From Corythucha ciliata (taxonomy: Eukaryota > Arthropoda > Insecta > Hemiptera > Tingidae), in NCBI GenBank assembly GCA_038030265.1, contig CM075941.1:37944164-38008163 (forward strand): DNA of 64,000 bases, written 5' to 3'. The notes beneath the pieces are model-generated. The model was not told where the DNA came from, made no database searches, and saw only the letters and a list, made by a program, of their open reading frames with translations. The translations under genes were made by a program, and so were the position numbers. Shown one piece after another: positions 1 to 13,100 of the stretch; position 1 is the stretch's first letter; every line of letters begins with the position of its first letter.

Positions 1-3000
1 CAAAATACAATGTCAATGACATTTTTTGGTAATTGGTTGGTCCAGTAAGGCATAGCGTTAATTTAATAGCTCCCCTCCGCCGAGAACTCCCCTGCCATAT
101 CAACGGATTTGGTTCACTAGGGTCTCATACGAAAGCGCGTTCATTTCTCATTACTCGAGTCAATTTTGGGGGCAATTGCAGCAACAGCCGTGCGGTAGCG
201 AATTTTCAACTAATTCAAACCCCTCTTTCACACCGTTCCCGTGGACCGATTCATCTGGATCACGAACTCGTCCGAGATATTTACGCTATTGATTTTTAGA
301 CCAAATATGGTTGCCCTAAGTAGAAAATTGCGACCGTGATCGTGCTAACAAGAAAGGGCCATATATATATATATATAGCAAATTGAACCGACCTCGGATT
401 CGTGTTCTAGGGGTTCTGAAACGTGAAAAAAAAGTATCGCAACCCATGTGTGCGACCATCAGGGCGAGACCAATAGTGCATTTTTTGAATGAAATGCACT
501 AAAAGTTAAACCTTAAATGTTCTGACAACAAAGATATCATGTTATACTCTATTGCCGAATCCGCCCATTGCCCGAAATATTTGCCCAAAGCCCTGGAGTA
601 CATTGGAAAATCTCAGTATACTGACATTGGGGGGATTACTCTCTTCAAACTTTGTGATAATTGTAGTATGATATAAAGGTATCACGGATAAAAATTTTGT
701 CAAAACAAATGCAGTATTCCGTCCAACTCAAGTTTTAAAACTTCCAAATTGGGAAATCATTGACAAATTGTTCTTTGATTATTTTCGTTTTTGATTATGT
801 GACAGGGCCTAAAGAGTTATAGAATAAGGGGGCATGTGTTAAAATTTCACTAAAATGTTTGCTTCGCCCTTCTCCCCTTAAAAAACATGCTGGGTCCGTC
901 ACTGATAAGAGGTATTCGATGTGTTCAAAAAGGAACTTTTGGGGCAAAAAGAAATGAATTTTCTGTTACAGTGATTCAAAGAAGGCAAACGATTCATTTG
1001 GGTTTTCTCAATCGTTTCACTTTTTAGTAAAAAAATAAAATAAATAAGATTTCCCGCGGGACGACGGGAAATCGAGGTTTTGTCCCGTCCCGCAAACTAT
1101 TTTCAAGTCCCGTCTCGCGTCCCGTCCCGCGCGCATCCCTACTGCAAACGCTACGCCAGTGATGCAAATTGTAATAACAAAAACCAATTTAAATCATAAG
1201 ACCACCCTGTGCGCCCCCCCCCCCAAGCATAAATTATACGTATTGTATAATGAGGAAGTAACATAACAAATAAAAATCGCTGGAAACATTTTTTTTCCGA
1301 AAAAAAGCTAAATATGACCAGAAATTGAATATTAGTGCTTAAATGATTGATTTCGATTTATAGTGAAATAATAAAACTTGCCATTTTTTTTGTTACCTTG
1401 AACGGACGGTCTGTGACTCGTGACGTAGTTAAGGGGTCGTGACCCCTCCCAACCTTCCGCATCATGGCTGTTATCATTTCATGCCCCTTCTTGTCCTACC
1501 CATTCTCTTAAGTCCTATTGTTTGATTTGTGTGAAGCTATTGTGAAGGTCATGCGAATGCTGCCTCACGTCATCAACCTATCTAGCCTATTTCAAATGGG
1601 TCCCGCAGCCCAATAGTTTTAATAATTAATTTAAAAAATATAGGGCTTGATTTTATTTGAACGGATCGTGTTTTCATGAGTTTTGGTACCCAAGCTATCA
1701 CGACAGCATGATTTTGGAAAATGTGTTACTTCCTCATTAGGAGAAAAGTATACAATAAGTACGTTTTGAAAGAGTATAGTTGGCAACCCTACCACGACGG
1801 CATCATCAAAGTTCAGTTTGAGCTGATTGCTTGCTAAATCTGGGCAAAAGGGGCCGTTTATTAATTGTGGGATATTTAAATTACATTCGTAGGTGTCTCA
1901 CTTACTCAATTGTGCGTTACTACGGCCCCGTTGTAAAACTCAAAAAATTGCTCAGCAGTTGATGAGGTTTTGTTTTCAACGCATGTAAAATAAGAGGGAA
2001 GGATTGATCGCAATTAATCGTGGTATAGTTTTCCAACGGACCCAATTTCAAGACCTTGAACCCTTTTTTTTCTTCAAGAAAAAAAAACCTTTGTCTCACG
2101 TTGCGTTGGCAAATGTTTAAATCACCTCAAGTATCGGAACTGTCATGATTTGTTTGAATACCCTGCCCGACGAGTGAACTAGGAAGCAAGCAAGGAAGGG
2201 GGAAAAAACGATACTCACTTCCTTGACGTTTCCCACAGCGCTGAAGGTTTTCGTCTTCACTGAGATTCCATTCAAGATCCTGTGTCTATGTAAAAACAAG
2301 AGAAATGTATTTCATAATCACCTTGGATATGTTATAGGAGGGTTTCTTTTAAGCGGTAGTAGGAAGTTAAGTTACCTATACAAGATTAAACAAAACAAAA
2401 AACGATACAGCAACAACAAAAAGAGCCTATAAATGAGTGGTTTTTTTATTATTCATGTGTAGTGAATATGATAAGGTTTACTTTGTTTAAAATAAAACAT
2501 AATACAATATTTATCCCGTAAATATTTCAATACATTAACATATTAAGAGCGCAGAAATGCTAACGAATCATTCGAGATGGAAAGTTGAAAATATTATGGT
2601 CACTTTCAAAAAATGCACTTTTGATTACCTACCTACGTATTATTATTATTTCCTGTTGAACTTTCTTGCACTTTCAATTTTATCGTGAAAAGATAACGGT
2701 CATTTGAAGTCCTATCTGGAAAAAAATGTCAATGGCCAATTGGCCATTCATCGCTTCGCTATGCCCCGTTTTTCAATAGTTTTTTTTTTATCCTTCTTTT
2801 ACTGGTGAGCTTGAGACAGACGCAGAAAAAAAGGGAGCGAATCCCCTAGAGTGATGATGCATTCATTGACTACTTTCTCTATTCCTCAACGTCATTCCCA
2901 TTATGTAAGATTACGTGGCCCCGCTTTGGGGTTCCTTCCGCCTGGCCTCATGCCTTCGAGACCTTTACAAAACGGCTGTAATGTTTTTTTTTTTAAAGCT

Positions 3001-3620
3001 GATTTATAAACGACTATAAAAATTAAATTACCGCACAAATTGAAAATTAATCACTGTGACTGTGTTTACAACAGTTAGCCAGTTGGATATTTTTATTTTC
3101 CAAGAAAAACTTTAAATCGGGTCAATGATCTAATGATGAAACAAATCTATTGAAATTTCAATAATATTCAAACCAGTTATTGATTGCTTTGAATTTAAAA
3201 TGAAGCGATTGTTAACGGTTAAAACAACCGTAATATTTTGATGGCGTGACTCACATAGTTCACAAGTGCTGCAGAAGATTGAATAATGTCAAGCAATTAG
3301 CACATCACAGAGGTGTGTCCCTTTCGGTTTAACTCAGTCAAACAGTAGCATATTTACACAGGCTTCCCTAAACCATTGAAACAATACTCTCTGAGGGTCT
3401 TTGTATCACTCTCTCTTTCTCTTCTCATCTCCGGTCTTTTCGCCTGCTCTTGGCAGTTTCCTCTTGATATGCCAATGCAAATCCCACTAATTTGTTTATG
3501 GACCATTCGGCTGTTTCTCATCCTTTTTTTTTCTTTTTTTTTTTTTTGTTCCTTTGGGGTTTGATTAGTGTCGTGAACATTAGCGGAATGAAGTCGAGTG
3601 TTAATTGAGAAATTTCTTTT
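1..3620. other. Unassigned AT-rich sequence
   Basis: I see no gene here. Open frames are short and none resembles a known protein. Visible items are an (AT)n run at 361-377, a CG-rich stretch at 1050-1135 made of CCCGTCCCGC-like words (likely a decayed transposon end or low-complexity tract), an 11-base C run at 1214-1224, and an approximately 80 bp segment at 1851-1935 bounded by GGGGCCGT and ACGGCCCC, which could be a small inverted-repeat element. A pyrimidine-rich tract covers 3395-3560. Confidence 0.5.
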
Positions 3621-4144
3621 TTGATGGTGTGGGAAAAACAACGGTTGGTTGTCTGTGCTCCTACTGTTCTAAAGCAAATAAAACCTATGTTTGAGACCCT
3701 TCAAGGGTCACGATTTGTTTCTTTTCGTTTTCTATTTCGTTACGCTTCTTCCGCTCTGAAAGCCACGGTGTATAAATCAAAAATTCACTGTGACCCGCCC
3801 CCGACGTTCACGAAGAGAGTGGTTACTGGTTACGTTAAAAACTTGATTACGAAAGAGGCGAACTCACCGAAAAGAGCGCGAGCTGAAAAAAAGAAGTGGT
3901 GAGTGTGCAAGGTCGGTTGTGTTACGGTGGAGAGGTGGAGTGGTGGGGAAAACCTCCAGTTCTTTTTATTTTTTCTTCCTCTTTTTTTCGCTTTCACTTC
4001 GCGCCTTCTACCTTACCACTTTGACAAAGACTTTTCGGGGAGGGATTTTGAGTTTTTGATGCCGCATTGTCGCCTGGCCGCACTTTAGCCTGATCCAGAC
4101 CGTGAGCGTTGTGTTGTTATTTTGGTGCTGTGTTTACACGGGCG
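3621..4144. other. Upstream flank or 5' UTR of gene 1
   Basis: This stretch precedes the start codon of the secreted-protein gene at 4145. It must hold its promoter and 5' UTR unless a further non-coding exon lies upstream. I found no convincing TATA box or initiator, so no promoter is placed. Confidence 0.3.
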
Positions 4145-7100
4145 ATGCAGGCTGCCGCTTTTGCCAGGACAGTTTTATTAGTGGTTTTGACAGTTTTCCT
4201 CGCCGGTGATCTCATCTCGCTTGTGTCACGACTAGCTGGAGGCTCACGGGCGTCGAGTTCGACGTTGGTCAACGATGTTGGTCATCATTCGAATACGATT
4301 TTAAGTAAGTGCGACTTTTTTCCTCGTGTTTGGTGTTACGGTACGAGATTGGACTTGCAATTTATTCTGTACATTTCGTGCACACACAAACGTCATCACA
4401 TGCCCATTGCAGATGCCCAGGTATGAGTACCTGCGGGCGAGTATGCGCCGTATGCGGGCAATGAGTATTGCATCTTCCTAAAACAAAAATACACCCCTCT
4501 GGTGATCGCGCTGTGACTAATTAAGAAATTGTGTGAATCCAGCCTAAATAATCCTTTATAGGAGAATTTTCCAATGGGGACAATTATTTTCACTTGATTC
4601 AACTTCTCGTTTCTCCACTATTGCTATATGTATATATGAACAGGGTTTATCAAGGTGAACAACGTGTTTTAATTTCAAAACTGAATTGCATCACTGAGTC
4701 GCAACTATTCAATAACAACACAATAGACAATAATAATCTCAATAGAGGATCCCCCACCCCCCACCCCATAGGGGCTCTGTTTAGGCCTTGCAAAATTTGA
4801 ATCAGTCGTTCGACGTGCCGGATAAAGTGGATCATCATGAATCCACCACACCCCGACCCTGTACAAATACCTGCGGATTAGCTAAAAAAAATTTTTTTCA
4901 TAACAGTTCCTGAACAAATAATTAATTATAATTTAGATCAGGAAGTCTAGCAAGGCCGATCTCTTTTTTGAAGATCATTTTCTGGGCGAACAAAAAATTA
5001 TTTGAGACACGGAAGAATTCCCTAACTGGTATACAAAACTCATTTTGTGTATTTGCGATATTGCTCAATAAAAACGTAACGAGAAGAGAAAGGAAGAAGC
5101 CTGAGGGTTGCGGTTCTACAGCCACGATTTAAATTGCTCTTGCGTTAGACCCCTTGTTTTTTTTTTCTTTTCTTTTCTTTTAAATGGCAAAAAACTGGGT
5201 TACATTCGCTTGTTACGGCAAATAGTTTTTCCTATTTATGTACGATGACCAAGGGAAATTTTGATATTTATTATTCAGCTCCCCCTGCAATTAAATTATG
5301 AGGAAAAGGAATTAAACTAATTAATAAATAAAATTTCCCCGCGTTTTTAAAAATGTTATTACTCACGTCGTTAAGTTAAATGACTCCCGCGTAGAATAAT
5401 CGCGCTTAACGAGTTGAAAGCTATGTTGATTTTACGTGCACAGCTTATTCTTACAGCGTAAATATTTGTTTATTTACTATAGACGTTAGGTTTACGTTGA
5501 ATCTTCATTAGAAACTACATATACGTATACACAACGAGATGTTGAAGACACAGTATCATTCGACCTGACAGCGTGAATCGCGTATTTCCCCAGATTTGAC
5601 GTCACCTTAGCATATCATTTTATAATGGGCATTACACGCAAGTTGCCTGAGGTTTAACAATGTAGTTTCACAGAAGGATAACTGACAGCTTCGAATAATT
5701 CAATGGTATTTAAAGAAAGTTTTGTAGACTCACTTCGGTGTGTTGGTATAGGAAATGAATGTTTCGAGAGGAAGGTTAGTTCGGCGATATTCATGTTCTA
5801 TATGTATACTGTGGTAGCCCCGACACCGATAACGTACATGTTTTCGTCGTAAAGCGCACTGTCTTGGAAATTTCCGTTCATATTAACTCGCCCGTGATAA
5901 GATACATAATTATACCGACTCATTTTCATTTTGGTCAGCATGGATGGCACGAAAAAGTAAGACAAAAGTATTGGACGCTTACGATCGAAAGTAGGACGCA
6001 TCAGAACAAGTTAAAAACGACGTACAAGTGCGACGATTCGTGCTCATTATGATATCAATGTGACGGCTTCAGTTATGATATCAGTGTTACTGGTGTTAAT
6101 ATAAAGTGAGCGAGCACCCGGGGTGCAGTTAAAATTTCAACCCCCTTCCCCTCGTCAAAACCTAAACCAGCGAACTATTCTAGACCAGGGGTTCTAAACT
6201 TTTTGGGTACGTACTACCCCAATTATTGGACCAATGGCAGACCATTCTCCATTGCCAAAAGCACGGGAACGCAAACGAGGCCCAGTAAAAAGATGGTGTG
6301 CACGGTGTGCACGCACGACCACTTTAGCGATCCTAAACTAGCTCCAGGATCCCAATTCGTATTCTAAGGAAAGAAATCCGCGAAATTAAGTTTCAAAAGA
6401 ATGAAAAATTCGTGAAACTAATGGGGTTTGAAAGAACCAAAATAACGAAATTAAAGTTTTGAATTAGGCAAATTCGCGAATTGGGAATTTTATAGCGACA
6501 TTAGTTTTTCGAACAAGCCAAAGACTTGAGAAAGGGCTAAAGCTACGAAATTTGGTTTGGAATGAGAGAAAGCAAAGTAAGCGGATGTGAAATAGTAAAA
6601 ATACGTAAAATTTGGTCATGAAGGAGCCAAATTCGTGACATTTGGTTATGGAAAAAAGAAACCTAGAAAAAAGAAGACTAAATTATGGTTTGAAACGGCC
6701 AGAATCATGGCATTTGGTTTTTGAATTTAGCCAAAATAGTTTTTCTAACTAACCGAACCTGTGTAGACCTGGTTTGGTAGGCCTGAAGCCTTAATGCACA
6801 GAAAATTGGTTTTTCAAGGTACCAAATCCAAGATTTTAATCATCGAAACTGAGAATTATGTGAGCCAAAACGACGAAATTCGCCCTTTTGAACGAGTAAA
6901 ATCCGTGAATTTTAGAGTCATAATTCGCAAAATTATACGTTTCGCATTAGCATGAATCCGTCAAATTGGACGTTGAATGAGAAAAATCCGTGACATTTTG
7001 GTTTGGAAGAAATAAAATCGACGGCACAATTAGGACTGAAAGGGCCAATTTATTTTTTCAAGTTGTCCAAACCTGTATAACTGAATTCAGAAAGAACCCA

Positions 7101-10100
7101 CAATTTGTTTTTAAATCGCAAACAACTGAGTAATTTGGATTTTAGGGAATGATCCGCGGAATTGGGCATTGAAAGAGTGATAATCCGCGTTTCCGAAAGA
7201 GCCAAATTACTTTCCTGAATTAGCCAAGTCTCGAAACTGATTTCAGTAAGAACTATAAAACCACGAAATTTGACTTTTAAAAGTAATAAAATTCGCAAAA
7301 TTAGGGTTTATAAATGGCTAAAATCCGTGATAAATATTGGGTCATGAGGTGCTGACTCTGATAGATTTTGTTATGGGAGAGCGAAATTGGGGGTTCGAAA
7401 AAGCACAATTCACGAAATTTGTTTTTGCGTTAGTTCGTTTTGCGTTAGTTCGTTTTTCGCTAAATTAGTATTTCGAACCTGCGAAACTTATTTTATAATG
7501 AGCTAAATCCATGAAATTCGGTTTTGATTAGGTGAAATCCCCAAAATTGTGTTTTAAATTCAGGAAATTGGGGGCTTGAATGAGCGAAACCAGCGAAATT
7601 GGTATTTGAAAGAGTAAAACACGTGAAATCTGGTTTATGAAAGGCCAAAGGCACGAGATTTGGGTTTGAACCGCAGCACTATGGGCCGAACATGCAAATT
7701 TTAGTATTGAAAGATCGATAATCCGCGAAACTGGGGATTGTTGGAACCAAAGTCGTATAAATACCCAGTCATTTCTCTTCTGATAACGCGTGGTCACTAA
7801 AGCTAGAGGGAAAATTGCTCCCGCCAGAGTGCCACATGACATTTGGTCTCAAAATTTGGCGGTTCGGAAAACGCTTATGAACAAATAAAAAAATAATAGT
7901 TTATTAAACCAAATGAAAACTATGAATATCGGGTCTATCACGACGTAATAGTAATAGTAATGAATAGTGGATGAATCGTTAAAGCAGACTAAAACTGAAG
8001 AAGATTTCCGTTGAGTTAAAAAAAGTTTATTGTATATCTATTGAAATGTTGTTGTTTTACGATGTTTTGTCAAGTGCAGCGAGATCCTGGGCATTCTCAA
8101 GAGTCAGGTGAGCATGGTGTTTCTTCACAGACCGGACGCAGACCGAACGTTGAGGGCGAGTTTCACGCAGATAGTATACCTCGCCCCCTCCAAACAGCCT
8201 TCGTCAAGTACATGGCATAATTTTTCACGCCTTACGTATTTGTGCTGCACGGATTTCAAGTACTCATTCCAATCTACAGAAAATTTTACATAAAATGCTT
8301 TGTATACATTTTCCAAATTTTGTCCCCAAAATAACTTCAAACCCACCTCGAACTTTTACCTTGAAAATTTGCGCTCTACCATCGAGTTACAAACAGACAT
8401 CAACACAGGCATCAATCTACAGATTCTCTGGCTGAGCTGGGTTTTACACGGGGGCACGAAACACGACGGAATTTGAAGTTGAAATCAAATTATTTTATAA
8501 GGAAAATGGATCGAAAGGAATCGAAATAATAAAAAAATCTTCAATCAGTGAAAATGTAAAATGTCCAAAATCCAGCTTTAATTTTATTTGCTTCACATGT
8601 AGTTTGTGAAGCAGACACTTTATTGAAGAAAAAGTTGAGACCAAATGTTGTAAGTGCGCTCTGACGGGATCAAAATTTCAAATTTTATAAATGACCACCG
8701 TTACCATAGCGATCGTGATGAGTGGAAGAACTTGGGTGCTATACAACTTTGGTTGGAACCACGTTGGAACGATGTGAACAAGAGGAAAGTTTTATTACAA
8801 TGGTGAGGTTGTTTAGTCTGAGGAAAGCAAAAACACTCCGCACAAGATCCAAATATCACTAAACTTGCTCAATCAAAAAACCAAATTTCGAAGGACTGAC
8901 TCCATAAGAAGCCAATTTTGTAGGGGTTAGCTAATACTAAAATTCATGGGGGGGGGGGGTCGTTGAAAAATGCAATTAGGTGAGTAGAGCTCTTTCAGAG
9001 TCCTAATTTCGTGGATTTAACACTTACAGAAATACAAGTTCACGGTTTTGGCCAATTCGGCTTCCTTTAAAACAAGTCATTCAATCAGTTCGGGTCTTTC
9101 AAAAACGAAACGCGAATCTTGCTTGTCAAAGAAACCTATTTCGCGGGTTTCGCTCCCAGAAAAAGGCCAACTCTACCGATTTCGCGCGCTTAAAAATTAC
9201 ATTTCCAGGTTTTTGGCTCATATTAAAACACGATCTCGCAGGTCTGGCTATTTTAAAGACAACATTTTGCAGTATTGCGTCAAAGGTTATAAACCTTTTA
9301 CGAAATTGACTCCCCCCCCCCCAAAAAAAAACATTTCGCGGACTCGTCCTACTCGAAAAGCCAATTTCGCGGGTTTGGCTCTTTTCAAATTGATTGTTTT
9401 CGCATCGTTGGCCCTCCCAACGCCAATGTCGTTAGTTTTGGATACGTGAAAAACCAAATTTTCGTGGGGTTGGCTCGTTAAAAATTTCAATTTCGCAAGC
9501 CGCATTTAAAACACAATTTTCCGGATTTTGGTCTTTCAAACACTAAATTTCGCGGATCTATCACTTTCAGAAACCAATTTCTCGAGTTTTTTCCCATCAG
9601 AAATCTTCGTGAAGTTCGCTTACTTATACACTTGGAGATTGAACATTTGGGCGCTTCACAATCGTCTTGAACCATAAGAGCACCAGCGATCAATAGCGTA
9701 AGTTTCCTATCCTGGTTGGCTTTTTTGGCTCAGTTGGCTCTTTCAAAAGCTAATTTCGTGGATTTGGCTCCTTCTAGAAGCAGAATTCGAGTGCTTGGCT
9801 CTTTCAAGACAGAATTTTGTGGTCTTGACTTATTCTTTAATCGTAGTTTGAGGGGGCCTGCAATTTCAAGGATTTAGATCTTGCAAGAAGGAGATTACGT
9901 TGGTTTGGCTCTTTTAAGGCCTAATATTGTGGATTTTGCTCTTTCAACCCTCATATTTCGCCGATCTATTTTTTTCGGGGTAGCGGTTTTCGTGAGTTTT
10001 CCTCTTTCGAAAGCGAAATTTCTCGACGTAGGCTCATTTGAGGCCCGTTCTGCTGTTTACTAAGAGAAACAGAGTGTGAGTGTGAGGACCAAATCAGGCT

Positions 10101-13100
10101 GTACTGAATAATGAAAGGAGGTGGTTCCCACTTCACAATCAGCCGGCTGACCTGGTGAATTGGGGTTGTGAGGTGTCGGTTTCGGTTTTTAGATTTCGTG
10201 GCCTCCCGGTCCCATTAAAAAAGATTTCACGGTTCTAGTAGTCCCAAACACGAAGACTTGGCGTGTTCTCAGCCATGAATATAAAGATTTTGCTACTTTT
10301 CAGCGGCGAAAAACAAGATTTAGTGGCTTTTTGGTCGAAAATTAATGGTAACTAGCGAAAAACGAGATTTTGAAGCTTTTGAGTACTGAAAAAAATGTTA
10401 GTGATATTTTTTGGCGAATATAATGATTTCGCGGGTTAGTCGCAGTTGAAGGCTAACAGGAGGTTTTGCGAGTTTCTAACTCCAAAGGACAAAATTTTGT
10501 GGTAGATATTTTAGATACCGTGAGAAAAACACAAAAAAACATGCATGTGTCTCCTGCGTGACCTGTTGAGCTCCAACATGGGTTGGATTTATTTCTCTAG
10601 TTAAGTCTCTGGCAACATCTTTTCGCCTCAGAAAAATCGCTGGCATCCATATAACATATCAAAGCCCCCAAAAGAGGGTGTGTCGGGGGTTCGTAGAAAG
10701 AACCCCGCTTGGAGACGGTGGTGGGCATGCCACTGATCAAGAGAAAAGCCAAACGATCTTTGTTGCATCATGCGTGAGATCTGTCGAACGGCTCTCTTCG
10801 TATCAAAAATTATCGTTTTTCTCGTGTCGAGAAACTATATCGAGTTCAATGCTTCGTATGCCTTGAAATGGAAACTGAAATGATGAAAAAAAAATGTATC
10901 AATCAATTCATTACAGACCTTCCTGACCGACTCGATTACCATTGCTATTTAGTACGAGACCAATTAATGACGAAGGCTAAATTGAATTCCCTTATAGTTT
11001 ATGCTAACTTAATCCTTAATGTAGTAATTAATTATTCATTCCATTACGAAAATAAAGCAATTTTCCCGACGGCCAGAGAAAATATATGGTTGCAAAACAA
11101 ACGGTGCCTGTCCACGATGTACTTGAAAAAACGCATTACGGTATGGTATGAATAATTTTGCGTAAAGATCAAGGGTGCATTCGATTGGGTAGGATTTTTC
11201 CCCTTATTAACTTCATGGAGGACAGTCAATTCCACCGAAAATCAAGTTTTTCACTTTCTAGGAAAATCTAATTTTAGGTTTCATGGGCTATTTACCTCCT
11301 TGTAGCACTTTGAAAAGAAAGAACAAATTATAATATCGTCTACTCGAGAAAATCTGAGTAAACGATTTCCTCTTCCGGCTATTGTTGAGGACCTTCTCTT
11401 TATTTGCTTTTTTTCTTTCATTGTTCGCCTGCGTGGAGAAAATTCATCCGAAGGACGCCGCAGACTCCGATGACGGAAGTATAAATATAGAGAAACTTTT
11501 GGCCGTTTTTGGGCAAAGTGGAGGTTAAAAAAAATACTCCTTTAATAAAGTCCTTGAATAACCGCAATGTCACGGCAGAGCCATTTCTTCTCTTTGTTGA
11601 TGCGAAACGTTTAAGAACCCCCAGTTCAAGTTGTCCAAAAAAGTACAAATTCATGAAACATTTTAGATAGAAAAATGAAAGTTACAGTTTTCGGGAGGTA
11701 TACTTATTCTGTTTCAGCCTGCCAGTACAATCTGAAAGCCACATGTACGCAAAATGAAACCTTGTTGCACTGATTTATTCGTTCAAACTGAAATTAGACA
11801 AATACTTATTGTCGTCATAGCATCATTAATCAGTCGTGGACCGGTAAAGTGTTCTACAGCTCCAAAATTATTGTTACAACTGTATATCACTTCATTAAAA
11901 AAATTAATAAAAATAAAAATAAGGGGAGCAAGGGGAATTTACAGTAGAATGATTTTTTTGCTTACGTTTTTTGTATCGCTCCGAAAAAAATGAAAGTGCG
12001 TGTGAAGTGAACCAAAAGAAGGGCAAAAAATGAAAGCGAAAAGTCTTGAAAAAAGAACGAAAATAAATAAATCAAAGTAGGTATACGTTATTAACAGGAA
12101 AGTGTAACACATGACATGGCAGAAACCCGTGTCTACTCGGCAATCTCCCATGATTTACCCCCCCCCCCCCAAATGCTGATGATTGAATCACGTTTGTTTG
12201 AAAAATATTGGCAGGTGTGTGCAGGCATTTTGTTTTGCTCAAAGCGGCCTATAGATGACTACTGCATGCCCTCACGTCACGGACTTCGCAATACTTCTTA
12301 TATTAAGCAATAATTATGAAATATATGCATATATGTATTTAAATTGTAGGAGATTTTATGCAAATAAATCAATCAATTCTTTATTGGCTCATGTTAAAAA
12401 ACTTATTTATGTATTGACTCAATCATATTGACGTTGAATGACAAGCAGTCGACTAATGAAAATAAGCTAAATGTAAATTTAAGATTAGACATAGAAAAGA
12501 AGTGCCAGCAAGGAGAATAGAAAAACGTTGCATAGATTAATTGTTTACGGGCAGAACTGTTCAGTTTAATTCTAGTTGTCTGTTGCAAGCAACTTTGGAT
12601 TCACGTTTCATGAAATTGGTTTCTCCAGTGTTCCCCCGTGGCGCTCAGCCACTAATGAAAAAAGTCTCTAAAACTTACCATTTCTCTGACATTAAGACAC
12701 GAAGCTTGCAATTTATTCGAAATCAAGACCCGAAACTTCAGGTTTTGTTGAAATTAAGCCACGAAACTTGCATTTTCATTGAAATTAAGTCCCAGAAACT
12801 AGCATTTTCGCGGAAATTAAGATCCGAAAGTTGCATTTCCGCGGATATTCGACCATGTGACTTCCAAATTCCTGGTTAGTTGTCAGGCTCTGGGTTCTGT
12901 GAGGACGCTAAGCTGTTGGATCTGCCTCCACGAAAAAGGCCTCAAAACTTGGAATTTTGCGTAAACTAAGGCACTGAGCTTGGGATTTCGCTTCAATTAA
13001 CACCCAAAGACCCTACACCTTCAAAATCACGGAATATCACCCAGGAAAAATGCCTTGAGGAATTGACATACTCACAAAAATTTATCACTAAATGTTACAA

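Noticed and set aside
3376..3564. Hydrophobic open frame resembling a membrane peptide
   Set aside because: It is a translation of a T/C-rich low-complexity tract; the hydrophobicity is a by-product of the pyrimidine bias.
8108..8293. Open frame with weak nucleotide likeness to 54590-54690
   Set aside because: Only scattered words agree, not enough to support a shared exon or repeat.
9048..9449. Open frame of 133 codons on +
   Set aside because: It lies fully inside a family B array, and its protein repeats follow the DNA repeat. No ATG-based gene signals or domains.
10678..11155. Two adjacent open frames on + (62 and 95 codons)
   Set aside because: No similarity to known proteins, no splice pattern, AT-rich codon content like the surrounding non-coding DNA.
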